In this document: positions 54,036-62,772 of the stretch, piece by piece | Layout of the letters: the number at the start of each line of letters is the position of its first letter | Position numbering within the stretch: the first letter of the stretch is position 1 | DNA from: Ascidiaceihabitans sp029251465 | Lineage (GTDB): Bacteria; Pseudomonadota; Alphaproteobacteria; Rhodobacterales; Rhodobacteraceae | NCBI RefSeq assembly: GCF_042932805.1 | Contig: NZ_CP170633.1 | Location: 2,418,001-2,482,000 of the forward strand | Length of the DNA: 64,000 nucleotides | Direction of reading: 5' to 3' | The notes under the pieces: model-generated | Database searches by the model: none | The model's input: only the letters and a program-made list of their open reading frames with translations | Told to the model about the DNA's origin: nothing | Translations under genes and position numbers: made by a program

Positions 54036-55040
54036 ATGAGCACAGATACCCCAAAAGACGCCCCAAAGGGTGACCGTATCGCCAAGGTTTTGGCCCGCGC
54101 AGGCGTGGCCAGTCGGCGTGATGCAGAGCGCATGATCGAAGCCGGTCGTGTCTTTATGAACGGCACCAAAGTCGAGCGCGCCGCCCTGAACGTGCTGCCC
54201 AGCGACAACATCACCGTCGATGGCAAGCCGATCTCGGAGCCCGAACCCGAACGTCTGTGGCTGTATCACAAGCCCGTCGGTCTGGTCACATCGGACCGCG
54301 ACGAAAAGGGCCGCAAGACGATTTACGACGACATGCCCGACGATCTGCCGCGCGTGATCTGCGTGGGGCGGCTCGATATCAACTCCGAAGGATTGCTGTT
54401 GCTGACGAACGACGGCGGCATCAAGCGCAAGCTGGAATTGCCCTCGACAGGTTGGCTGCGTCGCTACCGTGTGCGCATCAACGGGCGCCCGACGGACGAA
54501 ACATTTGCGCCTTTGCGCCGTGGCATCACGGTTGACGGCGAAACATTCCAGCCGATGCAAATCCAGCTGGACCGCCAGCAAGGTGCGAACGCATGGCTGA
54601 CGGTTGGCCTGCGCGAAGGCAAGAACCGCGAAATTCGCCGCGCCATGATGGACATCGGCCTTAGCGTGAACCGCCTGATCCGCATCAGCTATGGCCCCTT
54701 TCAGTTGGGCGATCTGAAACCCGGCGGCGTCGAGGAAATCCGGCGCAAGGTCATGCGTGATCAGTTGGGCATGGAAGATCTGGAACAAAACCCGCAAGGC
54801 ACGGCGCAAAAGAAGCAAGTCAAACGCGTGCGCAAAGAACCAATTTCGCGCAAACCATCCGAACAGGGGCGCACGCGCAACATGGCCCGTTCAGAGGCGG
54901 ATCGCAAAGCCGGATACGTGCGCGGTGAAAAACCAACCGGAAAACCGAACAGCAAGCCGTTGGGAAAACCCGCGGGCAAACCGTCCGGAAAACCCAGCGG
55001 CAGACCCGGCGGTCGTCCCGCTGGCAAGCCAAAACGTTAA
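54036..55040 (+). CDS. rluB: RsuA/RluB-family pseudouridine synthase
   Basis: A 334-residue rRNA pseudouridine synthase: S4 RNA-binding domain at about residues 12-70 (DRIAKVLARAGVASRRDAERMIEAGRVFMNG), then the catalytic domain with GRLDINSEGLLLLTNDG (catalytic Asp 114) and EGKNREIRRAM. Sequence is of the RluB type (23S U2605), though RluE/F cannot be excluded. The last 38 residues (297-334) are a low-complexity tail of repeated GKP units, probably disordered and RNA-binding. Divergent from tadA. Confidence 0.88.
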   Translation: MSTDTPKDAPKGDRIAKVLARAGVASRRDAERMIEAGRVFMNGTKVERAALNVLPSDNITVDGKPISEPEPERLWLYHKPVGLVTSDRDEKGRKTIYDDMPDDLPRVICVGRLDINSEGLLLLTNDGGIKRKLELPSTGWLRRYRVRINGRPTDETFAPLRRGITVDGETFQPMQIQLDRQQGANAWLTVGLREGKNREIRRAMMDIGLSVNRLIRISYGPFQLGDLKPGGVEEIRRKVMRDQLGMEDLEQNPQGTAQKKQVKRVRKEPISRKPSEQGRTRNMARSEADRKAGYVRGEKPTGKPNSKPLGKPAGKPSGKPSGRPGGRPAGKPKR

Positions 55041-55175
55041 GCAAAACAACCTACAATTGTGCCCAAAGGGTACTTTATCGGCGTCTTTCCCCTTTGAGCG
55101 CTGTTTGCATTCACATATTCCTGCGATAAATGGTCTGACGCGCCACTGCGCACAGAACATTCTACGGGGAATAAA

Positions 55176-55994
55176 ATGGCCGATCTGCTGACTATCGAAA
55201 ATCTGGGCAACCTGCTTATGCTGTGCTTTTTGCAAGCTGTGCTGGGCTTTGACAACTTGCTGTACATCAGCATCGAAAGCCAACGTGCCCCTGTGGCCAA
55301 ACAAGCGTCCGTGCGGCGCTGGGGCATCATAGTCGCGGTCGCTCTGCGGGTGGTTTTGCTGTTTGTGATGATCCGCTTGATCGACGCGATGGCCGAACCG
55401 TTTGTCGTGCTTGACTGGACGGGTGTGATCACCGGCGGCATCAACTTTGCAACCTGCGTCTTTGTGATTGGCGGTATTTTCATCATGTACACGGCCGTCA
55501 AAGAAATCGGCCACATGCTGACCATTCACAATCTTGATACAGATGTTGAGCAAAAGTCAGGTAAATCCGCAATGCAGGTTGTTGTCATGATCGTCATCAT
55601 GAACCTGATCTTTTCGTTCGACTCCGTGCTGTCGGCGCTGGCGATCACCGATGTGTTCCCGATCCTTGCAGCGGCAATTCTGTTGTCGGGCCTTGCCATG
55701 CTGTTGCTGGCCGACGGTGTTACCAAATTCCTTGAATCCAACCGCATGTACGAAGTCCTTGGGCTGTTCATCTTGTTGATCGTCGGCGTTGTTTTGATCG
55801 GCGAAGCGGGCCAAGCGGCAGCGCATGCCATGCACGACGACACGTTGGCCCTGCGTCTGTTCGGCTACGAAGTGATCCCGATGTCCAAGACAACCTTCTA
55901 CTTTTCGGTTCTGGTTTTGGTCGCGGTCGAGATCATCCAATCGGGCTATACCCGCAAACTCAACGCCGAGCGGCGCACAGGTGCCAAGCACTAA
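55176..55994 (+). CDS. TerC-family membrane protein
   Basis: A 272-residue protein with eight hydrophobic segments and the two conserved acidic membrane sites of the TerC/Alx family: LGFDNLLYI (Asp near residue 25) and FSFDSVLSALAI (Asp near 150). The family transports Mn2+ (Alx, MntP-like roles) and is linked with tellurite resistance; in Bacillus it metallates exoenzymes during export. No ribosome site stands out. It lies 67 bases before a cluster with XpaC- and TelA-like proteins, so a common role is plausible. I could not recognise a yybP-ykoY Mn2+ riboswitch upstream. Confidence 0.9.
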   Translation: MADLLTIENLGNLLMLCFLQAVLGFDNLLYISIESQRAPVAKQASVRRWGIIVAVALRVVLLFVMIRLIDAMAEPFVVLDWTGVITGGINFATCVFVIGGIFIMYTAVKEIGHMLTIHNLDTDVEQKSGKSAMQVVVMIVIMNLIFSFDSVLSALAITDVFPILAAAILLSGLAMLLLADGVTKFLESNRMYEVLGLFILLIVGVVLIGEAGQAAAHAMHDDTLALRLFGYEVIPMSKTTFYFSVLVLVAVEIIQSGYTRKLNAERRTGAKH

Positions 55995-56061
55995 ACGCGC
56001 TTCAATCTGGCGCGATGCACAATCGCGTCCTATAGTCGCGCAAATGCTCTGAGGGGGGCTT

Positions 56062-56151
56062 ATGACACCAACGTCGCTACAAAAAATCGCATTCGCCGCA
56101 CTTCTGGTGCTGATGTTCGGTGTGACCACCGGCTGGCTCGGGGGGCTGTAA
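56062..56151 (+). CDS. 29-residue membrane peptide
   Basis: A 29-codon gene, MTPTSLQKIAFAALLVLMFGVTTGWLGGL, with a single hydrophobic segment (residues 8-26). A GAGGGGGG ribosome site ends three bases before the ATG, and the stop lies five bases before the start of the XpaC-like gene. Both the strong ribosome site and the tight spacing argue that it is translated as the first gene of the downstream operon. Tiny single-pass proteins often regulate or stabilise larger membrane complexes. I recall no named family. Confidence 0.6.
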   Translation: MTPTSLQKIAFAALLVLMFGVTTGWLGGL

Positions 56152-56156
56152 GCGAT

Positions 56157-57059
56157 ATGGCACAACGATACGGTGGAAAATTTAGCCCCGATGGGCAGTC
56201 CGAAGATCTAAGCACACCGCAAGACGGCGCCTATACGCGCGCCAAAGTAGACCCGGTTGGGGCCAAGGCAAACCTGCTGTTCATTCCGGCAATTCCGATG
56301 GTGTTCATGTCCCTGAACGACGGGGCAATCGGGCTGACGGTCGGGCTGGTTTCGGCCGGCATTCTGACGCTGGCTGCGTGGTTGCTGCGTGGCGGCTTGC
56401 ACGCCGAGGCGGAATACAACGCCCGCCGGGTTGCCCGCCGCCCTGCCCTGCCTCGCAAGGTAATTTCGTCCGTGTTGACAGGGGTTGGCATTGCGCTGGC
56501 GGCCTATCGATCCGAGCCCGGTTTGGTGGCCCCCCTTTTGTACGGCGCCGCCGCGATGGGTTTGCACATGGCAGCCTTTGGGTTTGATCCGATGAAATCC
56601 AAAGGCATGGAAGGCGTCGATACGTTTCAACAAGACCGCGTTGCCCGGGTTGTGGACGAAGCCGAACGTCACTTGGGCGCAATGAACGACGCAATGCTGC
56701 GCGCAGGCGATCGCCAGATGGAACAACGCCTCGAGGCGTTCCAGCTTAAGGCGCGCGACCTGATCCGCACCGTCGAAGAAGACCCGCGTGATCTGACAGC
56801 AGCCCGCAAATATCTGGGCGTCTATTTGATGGGTGCGCGCGATGCGACCATCAAATTCGCAGACGTCTATAGCCGTACGAAAGACGCCAAAGCCCGCACC
56901 GACTACGCGGCCTTGCTGGACGATCTGTCCACAAACTTTGACGCACGCACCAAGAAATTGCTGCTGGATGACCGCAGCGATTTAAACATTGAAATTGACG
57001 TGCTGCGGGATCGTTTGCAGCGCGAAGGCGTGACGCTACCGTCCGCTGACGACCATTAA
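56157..57059 (+). CDS. XpaC-like (5-bromo-4-chloroindolyl phosphate hydrolysis family) membrane protein
   Basis: A 300-residue protein: soluble N-terminus, four hydrophobic segments (about 38-52, 57-77, 101-117 and 122-142), then a cytoplasmic helical domain with FGFDPMKSKGMEGVDTFQQDRVARVVDEAERHLGAMNDAML at about 141-182. This is the XpaC family, named for a Bacillus gene whose product enhances BCIP hydrolysis and which pairs with a TelA-type protein. The following gene here encodes just such a TelA-like partner, 11 bases away. Function likely in envelope-stress or toxic-anion tolerance. Confidence 0.87.
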   Translation: MAQRYGGKFSPDGQSEDLSTPQDGAYTRAKVDPVGAKANLLFIPAIPMVFMSLNDGAIGLTVGLVSAGILTLAAWLLRGGLHAEAEYNARRVARRPALPRKVISSVLTGVGIALAAYRSEPGLVAPLLYGAAAMGLHMAAFGFDPMKSKGMEGVDTFQQDRVARVVDEAERHLGAMNDAMLRAGDRQMEQRLEAFQLKARDLIRTVEEDPRDLTAARKYLGVYLMGARDATIKFADVYSRTKDAKARTDYAALLDDLSTNFDARTKKLLLDDRSDLNIEIDVLRDRLQREGVTLPSADDH

Positions 57060-57070
57060 GGAGTACCATT

Positions 57071-58267
57071 ATGTCTGATACCATCCGCCAAAAAGCCCAA
57101 GAAACGCTGGCGCAAATCGAAGAAGTCACCGCCGTCGCATTGCGCGAACCAGTGGAGGCGACCACTATCGTACCATTGGCGCAGGCCGACGCGCCAGTCA
57201 GTGCCGCGATCCGCAAACGCATGGACGAAATCGACATGACGGACACGCAGTCCATCGTGTCCTTCGGGTCCGGCGCGCAGGCAGAACTGCAAGTCATTTC
57301 GCAATCCATGCTGCAAGACGTGCGCAACAAAGACGTGGGCCCCGCCGGCGATTCACTGCGCAACATCGTCACCACGATCCGCGGCTTTTCTGTATCCGAA
57401 CTGGACGTGCGCCGCAAACGCAGCTGGTGGGAAAAACTGATCGGTCGCGCGGCCCCTTTCGCCAAATTCACCGCGAAATTCGAAACCGTCCAAGGCCAGA
57501 TCGACAAGGTCACAGACGATCTTTTGGGTCACGAGCATACGTTGCTGAAGGACATCAAAAGCCTTGATGTTCTGTACGACAAAACGCTGGATTTTTACGA
57601 CGAATTGGCGCTGTACATCTCTGCGGGTACCGAAAAGCTTGAGGAATTGGATACAAAAACCATTCCTGCCAAGGCTAAAACAGTCGATAAAGCCAAGGAA
57701 AGCGATCAGGTTATGGTCGCCCAGGAACTGCGCGATCTGCGCGCGGCCCGTGACGATCTGGAACGCCGTGTTCATGATCTGAAACTGACGCGCCAAGTGA
57801 CGATGCAGTCGCTGCCGTCGATCCGTTTGGTTCAGGAAAACGACAAATCATTGGTCACCAAAATCAACTCGACTTTGGTCAACACTGTGCCGCTTTGGGA
57901 AACGCAATTGGCCCAAGCCGTGACGATCCAACGCTCTGCCGAGGCGGCCGTTGCTGTGCGTGCAGCCAACGATCTGACCAACGAATTGCTGACGTCGAAT
58001 GCTGCCAACCTGCGCACATCCAACAAGATGATCCGCGAAGAAATGGAGCGCGGCGTGTTCGACATCGAAGCGGTCAAACAGGCCAATGCGGACCTGATCG
58101 GCACCATCGAAGAATCGCTGCAAATCGCGGACGAAGGCAAAGCCAACCGTGCCGCCGCAGAGATCGAGCTGAAGAAAATGGAATCCGATCTGCGTGACAC
58201 TCTGGCCTCGGCCAAAGCGCGCAAAGACGGCGTCGGCGACACCGCCGGCACTGCGGTTCCAAGCTAA
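57071..58267 (+). CDS. Toxic anion resistance protein (TelA-like)
   Basis: A 398-residue, almost wholly helical cytoplasmic protein of the TelA family. FGSGAQAELQVISQSMLQDVRNKDVGPAGDSL is at about 57-88, and the core WEKLIGRAAPFAKFTAKFETVQGQIDKVTDDLLGHEHTLLKDIKSL at about 120-165 is the family signature, followed by long heptad-like helices to about 380. Originally linked to tellurite resistance on plasmid RK2; Bacillus homologues lie with Ter and XpaC genes. Its partner is encoded just upstream and the spacing to both neighbours is 11 bases. Confidence 0.92.
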   Translation: MSDTIRQKAQETLAQIEEVTAVALREPVEATTIVPLAQADAPVSAAIRKRMDEIDMTDTQSIVSFGSGAQAELQVISQSMLQDVRNKDVGPAGDSLRNIVTTIRGFSVSELDVRRKRSWWEKLIGRAAPFAKFTAKFETVQGQIDKVTDDLLGHEHTLLKDIKSLDVLYDKTLDFYDELALYISAGTEKLEELDTKTIPAKAKTVDKAKESDQVMVAQELRDLRAARDDLERRVHDLKLTRQVTMQSLPSIRLVQENDKSLVTKINSTLVNTVPLWETQLAQAVTIQRSAEAAVAVRAANDLTNELLTSNAANLRTSNKMIREEMERGVFDIEAVKQANADLIGTIEESLQIADEGKANRAAAEIELKKMESDLRDTLASAKARKDGVGDTAGTAVPS

Positions 58268-58278
58268 GCATCGCGGGC

Positions 58279-59229
58279 GTGGCGGGGTCCATCAAACGGT
58301 TCGGTATAGGTGCAGCTTTGGGCTGCATCTGTGCTTTGGCCGCTTGCGATGTGTCGCCCCCCGTTACGCCCGTTTTGATCCCTAAATCACGGCCCGCGGT
58401 CGCAGCGCCAATCAAGGTTGCGCAGGCGACATCAGAAAAAAGCGCCGCCCTTCGAAGCCAGTTGCGCGCGGTTCAATCCTCGCAGCTGACCAACGGGTTG
58501 CTACGCCAGGACGGAGGTGGTCCGGACACGCCGTTTGATGCAGAAATGCTGGTGCGCAATTTCAAACGGCTCGCGTTTTTCAACGAATATTTCACACCAG
58601 GAACCCCGCAAGGTGTGCCCGGACAATTGCGCCGCTGGGAAAAACCGATCCGTTTCGAGGTGCAATTCGGCGCATCGGTTCCCGCCTCGCAACGCCGCGC
58701 AGACCGCGCTGATGTCGCAGCCTACGCCCAGCGTTTGTCGAAACTGACAGGCCACCCGATCTCGATGTCCGGTCCTGCGAATTTTTACGTCCTGTTTGTC
58801 GGCGAAGATGATCGCGCCGCAACCATCGACGCTCTTGTCGGCCGATTGCCGGGCGTGCGCGCCGAAAGCCTTGCGTCCCTGCGCAACCTTAGCCCCGACA
58901 TTTACTGCGCGGTCGCCACCTATTCAGATCGCCGAGGCTCCAGCGTTTACGACAGCGCCGTGGCCGTCATTCGCGCCGAAAACCCCGACCTGCTACGCCT
59001 GTCCTGCATTCACGAAGAATTGGCACAAGCCATGGGCCTTGCCAACGACAGCCCCGATGCGCGCCCGTCGATCTTTAATGATGACGACGAATTTGCCTTG
59101 CTAACCGCACATGACGAACGGTTGTTGCAAATGCTGTATGATCCCCGTCTGCGCACGGGCATGACCATGTCGCAAGCGGACCCGATATTGCGTGTAATCG
59201 CAAAAGAACTGATATTAGGGCCGGTCTAA
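58279..59229 (+). CDS. DUF2927 lipoprotein
   Basis: A 316-residue protein with a GTG start 11 bases after the TelA-like stop. The N-terminus carries a lipobox LAAC (Cys 23). The DUF2927 domain covers about 90-300 and holds CIHEELAQAMGLANDSPDARPSIFNDDDEFALLTAHDERLLQMLYDP from residue 244. HEELA at 245-249 looks like a zincin helix in which the second His is Ala, so if it is a peptidase the metal site must be different. It would face the periplasm and may be the sensor or outer partner of the XpaC-TelA pair. Confidence 0.85.
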   Translation: MAGSIKRFGIGAALGCICALAACDVSPPVTPVLIPKSRPAVAAPIKVAQATSEKSAALRSQLRAVQSSQLTNGLLRQDGGGPDTPFDAEMLVRNFKRLAFFNEYFTPGTPQGVPGQLRRWEKPIRFEVQFGASVPASQRRADRADVAAYAQRLSKLTGHPISMSGPANFYVLFVGEDDRAATIDALVGRLPGVRAESLASLRNLSPDIYCAVATYSDRRGSSVYDSAVAVIRAENPDLLRLSCIHEELAQAMGLANDSPDARPSIFNDDDEFALLTAHDERLLQMLYDPRLRTGMTMSQADPILRVIAKELILGPV

Positions 59230-59256
59230 TCCGTCCCCCAAAAGGAGAAACCTGCC

Positions 59257-60369
59257 ATGGGTATTTTTGATTTTCTAAGCGGTGAATTCATCGACGTCAT
59301 CGCATGGACGGACGACAGTCGTGACACGATGGTGTCCCGTTTTGAACGTGAAGGCCACGAAATCAAATACGGTGCCAAGCTGACGGTCCGCGAAGGCCAA
59401 GCGGCCGTTTTTGTGCACGAAGGGCAATTGGCAGACGTCTTTTCCCCCGGTCTTTACATGCTCGAGACCAACAACTTGCCGATCATGACGACCTTGCAGC
59501 ACTGGGATCACGGGTTCAAATCGCCGTTCAAATCCGAAATTTACTACGTGAACACCACCCGTTTCAACGATCTGAAATGGGGCACAAAAAACCCGATCAT
59601 CTGCCGCGATCCCGAATTTGGCCCCGTGCGCCTGCGCGCCTTTGGGACCTACTCGGTCAAAGTCACGGACCCTGCGCGTTTCTTGACCGAAATCGTCGGC
59701 ACCGATGGTGATTTCACCATGGACGAAATCAGCTTTCAGATCCGCAACATCATCGTGCAGGCGTTTTCGCGCACCATCGCAAAATCCGGCATTCCAGTGA
59801 TGGACATGGCTGCAAACACCCGTGAATTGGGCAAGCTGGTCGGCAAAGATATCGAGGCGCAATTGGCTGAATACGGTCTGAGCCTGCCCGAGTTGTACAT
59901 CGAAAACATCTCGCTGCCGCCTGCGGTTGAGGCCGTAATGGACAAGCGATCGTCCATGGGCGTGATCGGAAACTTGAACGAATACATGCAGTTCCAAGCC
60001 GCCGAAGCGTTGGGGCGCGACGGCGCAGGCGCTGCTGCAATCCAAGCAGGCATGGGCGCAGGTCTGGGTATGCAAATCGGCCAATCGGTCGCAGGGGCCG
60101 GTCCGTGGGGGGCGCGGCCGGCCAATGCAGCACCCGCCGCAATGGCACCACCACCGCCACCCGTCGAACACGTCTGGCACATCGCCGAAGGGGGCAACAC
60201 CACCGGCCCGTTTTCTAAAGCGCGCCTTGGCCGCATGGCAACCGATGGCGATCTGACCCGCGAAACCTATGTCTGGACCCAAGGTCAAGACGGCTGGATG
60301 AAGGCCGAAGATGTGCGCGAATTGGCGCAGTTGTTCACGATTTTGCCACCGCCCCCACCGGGTGCATGA
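59257..60369 (+). CDS. SPFH-domain protein with C-terminal GYF_2 domain
   Basis: A 370-residue protein. The N-terminal 250 residues form an SPFH/band-7-like domain of the 'virion core protein' (YdjI) type: GAKLTVREGQAAVFVHEGQLADVFSPGLYML at about 35-65, then RAFGTYSVKVTDPARFL and ELYIENISLPPAVEAVMDKRSSMGVIGNLNEYMQFQAAEALG. A Gly/Ala/Pro linker (about 250-303) leads to a GYF_2 domain (about 305-360: VWHIAEGGNTTGPFSKARLGRMATDG). The zinc ribbon present in Bacillus YdjI is absent; instead a zinc-ribbon protein is encoded two genes on. No membrane segment is evident; it probably docks to membranes. Confidence 0.88.
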   Translation: MGIFDFLSGEFIDVIAWTDDSRDTMVSRFEREGHEIKYGAKLTVREGQAAVFVHEGQLADVFSPGLYMLETNNLPIMTTLQHWDHGFKSPFKSEIYYVNTTRFNDLKWGTKNPIICRDPEFGPVRLRAFGTYSVKVTDPARFLTEIVGTDGDFTMDEISFQIRNIIVQAFSRTIAKSGIPVMDMAANTRELGKLVGKDIEAQLAEYGLSLPELYIENISLPPAVEAVMDKRSSMGVIGNLNEYMQFQAAEALGRDGAGAAAIQAGMGAGLGMQIGQSVAGAGPWGARPANAAPAAMAPPPPPVEHVWHIAEGGNTTGPFSKARLGRMATDGDLTRETYVWTQGQDGWMKAEDVRELAQLFTILPPPPPGA

Positions 60370-60376
60370 TCGGCAG

Positions 60377-60952
60377 ATGAACGCGACAAACATATCTTGG
60401 CGGGATCGTTTTCGCCAAGGCATGCCAACCCGTCGCGCCGCGCTAAAGGCGCTGCATTGGGTGATGGTGCCCCTGTTCATCTGGTTCTTGTTGGTCAAAC
60501 CAAAAGACGTGACGCCGTTTGGGCCGACAGCCTTTCAAATCCATTCGATTCTAGCTCTCGTTTTTGTAACGCTGTCCTTGCTTTGGTTTGCTGACATGAT
60601 GCGGCGCGGGTTGGCCAGCAGGCCGGGTCCAAAGCTGACAGGATGGCTACGCCCCCTACATCTTTGGATGCACCGCGTGTTGATTTGGGGGTTGTTCTTT
60701 GTGGCTGTGACGGGCTTTTTGCTGGGGCTGACATCTTCGATTGTGCTGAAGGCCGGTGGGTTTCTTCCGATTGCCCCACCCCTTGGACTGGCGCAGGCCA
60801 ATCAAATCGTCGGCACCGTTCACATCGTAGAATTCTATGCGCTTGGCGTGATTGCAGGCGGTCATGTGTTGTTTCATATCTGGCGACATTACCGGCTGAA
60901 AGACAACGCGCTGCGCATCATGGTGCCCAAGCGGTTTCACCCTTACCTCTAA
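60377..60952 (+). CDS. Cytochrome b561-type membrane protein
   Basis: A 191-residue integral membrane protein with four hydrophobic segments and His residues placed to ligate two hemes: LKALHWVMVP (His 26), FQIHSIL (His 55), LHLWMHRVLIWG and TVHIVEFYALGVIAGGHVLFHIWRHY in the last helices. It belongs with the cytochrome b561/b-type subunits that pass electrons from quinol or reduced cofactors. Start at 60377, seven bases after the SPFH gene stop; the in-frame upstream sequence lies within that gene. Its partner in redox is unknown. Confidence 0.87.
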   Translation: MNATNISWRDRFRQGMPTRRAALKALHWVMVPLFIWFLLVKPKDVTPFGPTAFQIHSILALVFVTLSLLWFADMMRRGLASRPGPKLTGWLRPLHLWMHRVLIWGLFFVAVTGFLLGLTSSIVLKAGGFLPIAPPLGLAQANQIVGTVHIVEFYALGVIAGGHVLFHIWRHYRLKDNALRIMVPKRFHPYL

Positions 60953-61000
60953 GCACCGCCTGCGATAGCCTGCGTCCAAGATATCAGCGAGCCAGCCAAT

Positions 61001-62101
61001 ATGATCGATCACGCGCCCATCAGCGAACACCGTTTTCCCTGCGACAATTGCGGGGCGGATTTTCGATTTGATCCCACCACGGGCGGGCTGGCGTGTGATC
61101 ACTGCGCCAACACCTCGAGCATCGGAACCGCGACGGGCACGGTGACAGCCATTCGCGAACTGGATTTGCGCAGCGCCATTGAAACCAAACTACCGCAATC
61201 TGAAATCGAAGAAACCCGGGTATCCAAATGCCCGAATTGCGCCGCCCAAATAGAGCTAAGCGAGACGGCGCATGCCGCAGAATGCCCGTTTTGCGCGACC
61301 CCCGTCGTCACCGACACAGGCGTGCACCGCCACATCAAACCACGTGGTTTGCTGCCCTTCGCCCTAGAGGAAGAAACCGCGCGTGACGCTATGACCAAAT
61401 GGTTGGGGCGGCTCTGGTTTGCACCAAACGGGCTAAAAGACTACGCGCGCAAAGGCCGTCGTATGCAAGGCATTTACGTGCCTTACTGGACGTTTGATGC
61501 GGATACAAAATCGCGCTATTCAGGCGAGCGCGGCACTGTGTACTACGAAACCCGAACCGTGATGCGCGACGGAAAACGTCAGCAAGTTCAGGTGCCCAAA
61601 GTGCGCTGGAATGGCGTCAAAGGCCGCGTCACGCGTTTCTTTGATGACGTGTTGGTGCTGGCCTCAACATCCCTACCAAAGCGATTCACCGATGGACTAG
61701 AGCCGTGGGATTTGTCCGCCATGGAACCCTACAGCCCGGAATATCTCGCCGGTTTTCGCGCCGAAGGCTACAGCATTGAATTGCAAGACGGCTTTGCCGA
61801 AGCCCGCGCCTACATGGACCGCGTGATCGAGCGCGACGTCAAATTCGACATCGGCGGAGATCGCCAACGCATTCACCAACTCGACACCGAATTGGGCAAC
61901 CTGACGTTCAAACACATCCTGCTGCCGGTCTGGCTGGCCGCCTACAAATACCGTGGGACAACCTATCGTTTCGTGGTGAACGGGCGCACAGGACGGGTGC
62001 AGGGTGAACGCCCCTATTCCGGTGTCAAAATTGCAATTGCCGTGATTGTCGGGGGGCTGGTCGCCGCCGCAATCGGCTACGGAGTAGCTTTGAACCAATG
62101 A
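61001..62101 (+). CDS. Membrane protein with two zinc ribbons (YdjG-like)
   Basis: A 366-residue protein. The first ribbon has Cys 14, 17, 32 and 35 (CDNCGADFRF...ACDHC) and the second Cys 77, 80, 95 and 98 (CPNCAAQIEL...CPFC). A conserved central domain (about 115-335) contains KRYVPYWTF-like IYVPYWTFDADTKSRYSGERG and ends KHILLPVWLAAYKYRGTTYRFVVNGRTGRVQGERP. A single membrane helix is at about 343-363. It resembles TFIIB-type zinc-ribbon proteins such as Bacillus YdjG that recruit PspA with YdjH and YdjI. The stop overlaps the nitroreductase start by four bases. Confidence 0.87.
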   Translation: MIDHAPISEHRFPCDNCGADFRFDPTTGGLACDHCANTSSIGTATGTVTAIRELDLRSAIETKLPQSEIEETRVSKCPNCAAQIELSETAHAAECPFCATPVVTDTGVHRHIKPRGLLPFALEEETARDAMTKWLGRLWFAPNGLKDYARKGRRMQGIYVPYWTFDADTKSRYSGERGTVYYETRTVMRDGKRQQVQVPKVRWNGVKGRVTRFFDDVLVLASTSLPKRFTDGLEPWDLSAMEPYSPEYLAGFRAEGYSIELQDGFAEARAYMDRVIERDVKFDIGGDRQRIHQLDTELGNLTFKHILLPVWLAAYKYRGTTYRFVVNGRTGRVQGERPYSGVKIAIAVIVGGLVAAAIGYGVALNQ

Positions 62102-62772
62102 CTGATTTTGACGCCTTTGATCGTATTTTGACCGCCCGTCATTCGTGCCGTGCATTCCTGCCAGATCCGGTGGCGCAGGATGTTGTGCAAGACATTGTAA
62201 CAGCCGCGCAAAAGGTTCCATCGTGGTGCAACGCCCAGCCTTGGCACCTGACAATCACGGCTGGTGACGCAACCGAAAATTTCCGCAAGGCGCTCTATGC
62301 CCACGCGTTGTCGACGCCCCCGCAACCTGACATCGAATGGCCCAAAGGCTACCCCGGCGTCTACAATGAACGGCGACGGGCTTGCGGCTTTCAGCTTTAT
62401 GATGCTGTTGGCATCGAAAAGGGTGACCGACCGGCCTCGGCCAAGCAAATGTTGGAAAACTATCACTTTTTTGGCGCACCCCACGTGGCAATCGTCACCA
62501 GCCCTACGGATTTGGGGGCGTACGGCGGCGTCGATTGCGGTGGCTTTGTCGCGGCATTTACGCTGGCGGCACAGGCCAAAGGATTGGGCAGCATCGCCCA
62601 AGCCGCCATCGCGGCCCACGCGCCAATGGTGCGCGATCATTTCGACCTTCCGGCTGACCGACTGGTCCTATGCGCCATTTCGTTTGGCTATGCCGACACC
62701 ACCCATCCCGCCAACGGGTTCCGCACGGATCGGGCAGACACCACCGACGTCATCGACTGGCGCACAACATGA
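62098..62772 (+). CDS. Nitroreductase-family FMN oxidoreductase
   Basis: A 224-residue flavoprotein of the nitroreductase fold: RHSCRAF at the N-terminus (FMN phosphate site), [21 protein letters not shown] around 44-62, and [25 protein letters not shown] near 150-175. Such enzymes reduce nitro groups, quinones or other acceptors with NAD(P)H. Substrate unknown. ATGA overlaps on both sides tie it to the zinc-ribbon gene and to dtd, so the stress-like cluster and these two genes share a transcript. Confidence 0.9.
   Translation: MTDFDAFDRILTARHSCRAFLPDPVAQDVVQDIVTAAQKVPSWCNAQPWHLTITAGDATENFRKALYAHALSTPPQPDIEWPKGYPGVYNERRRACGFQLYDAVGIEKGDRPASAKQMLENYHFFGAPHVAIVTSPTDLGAYGGVDCGGFVAAFTLAAQAKGLGSIAQAAIAAHAPMVRDHFDLPADRLVLCAISFGYADTTHPANGFRTDRADTTDVIDWRTT

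Noticed and set aside
55041..55175. yybP-ykoY type Mn2+ riboswitch before terC
   Set aside because: I searched by eye for the conserved core of this class and did not find it; covariance-model scanning would decide.
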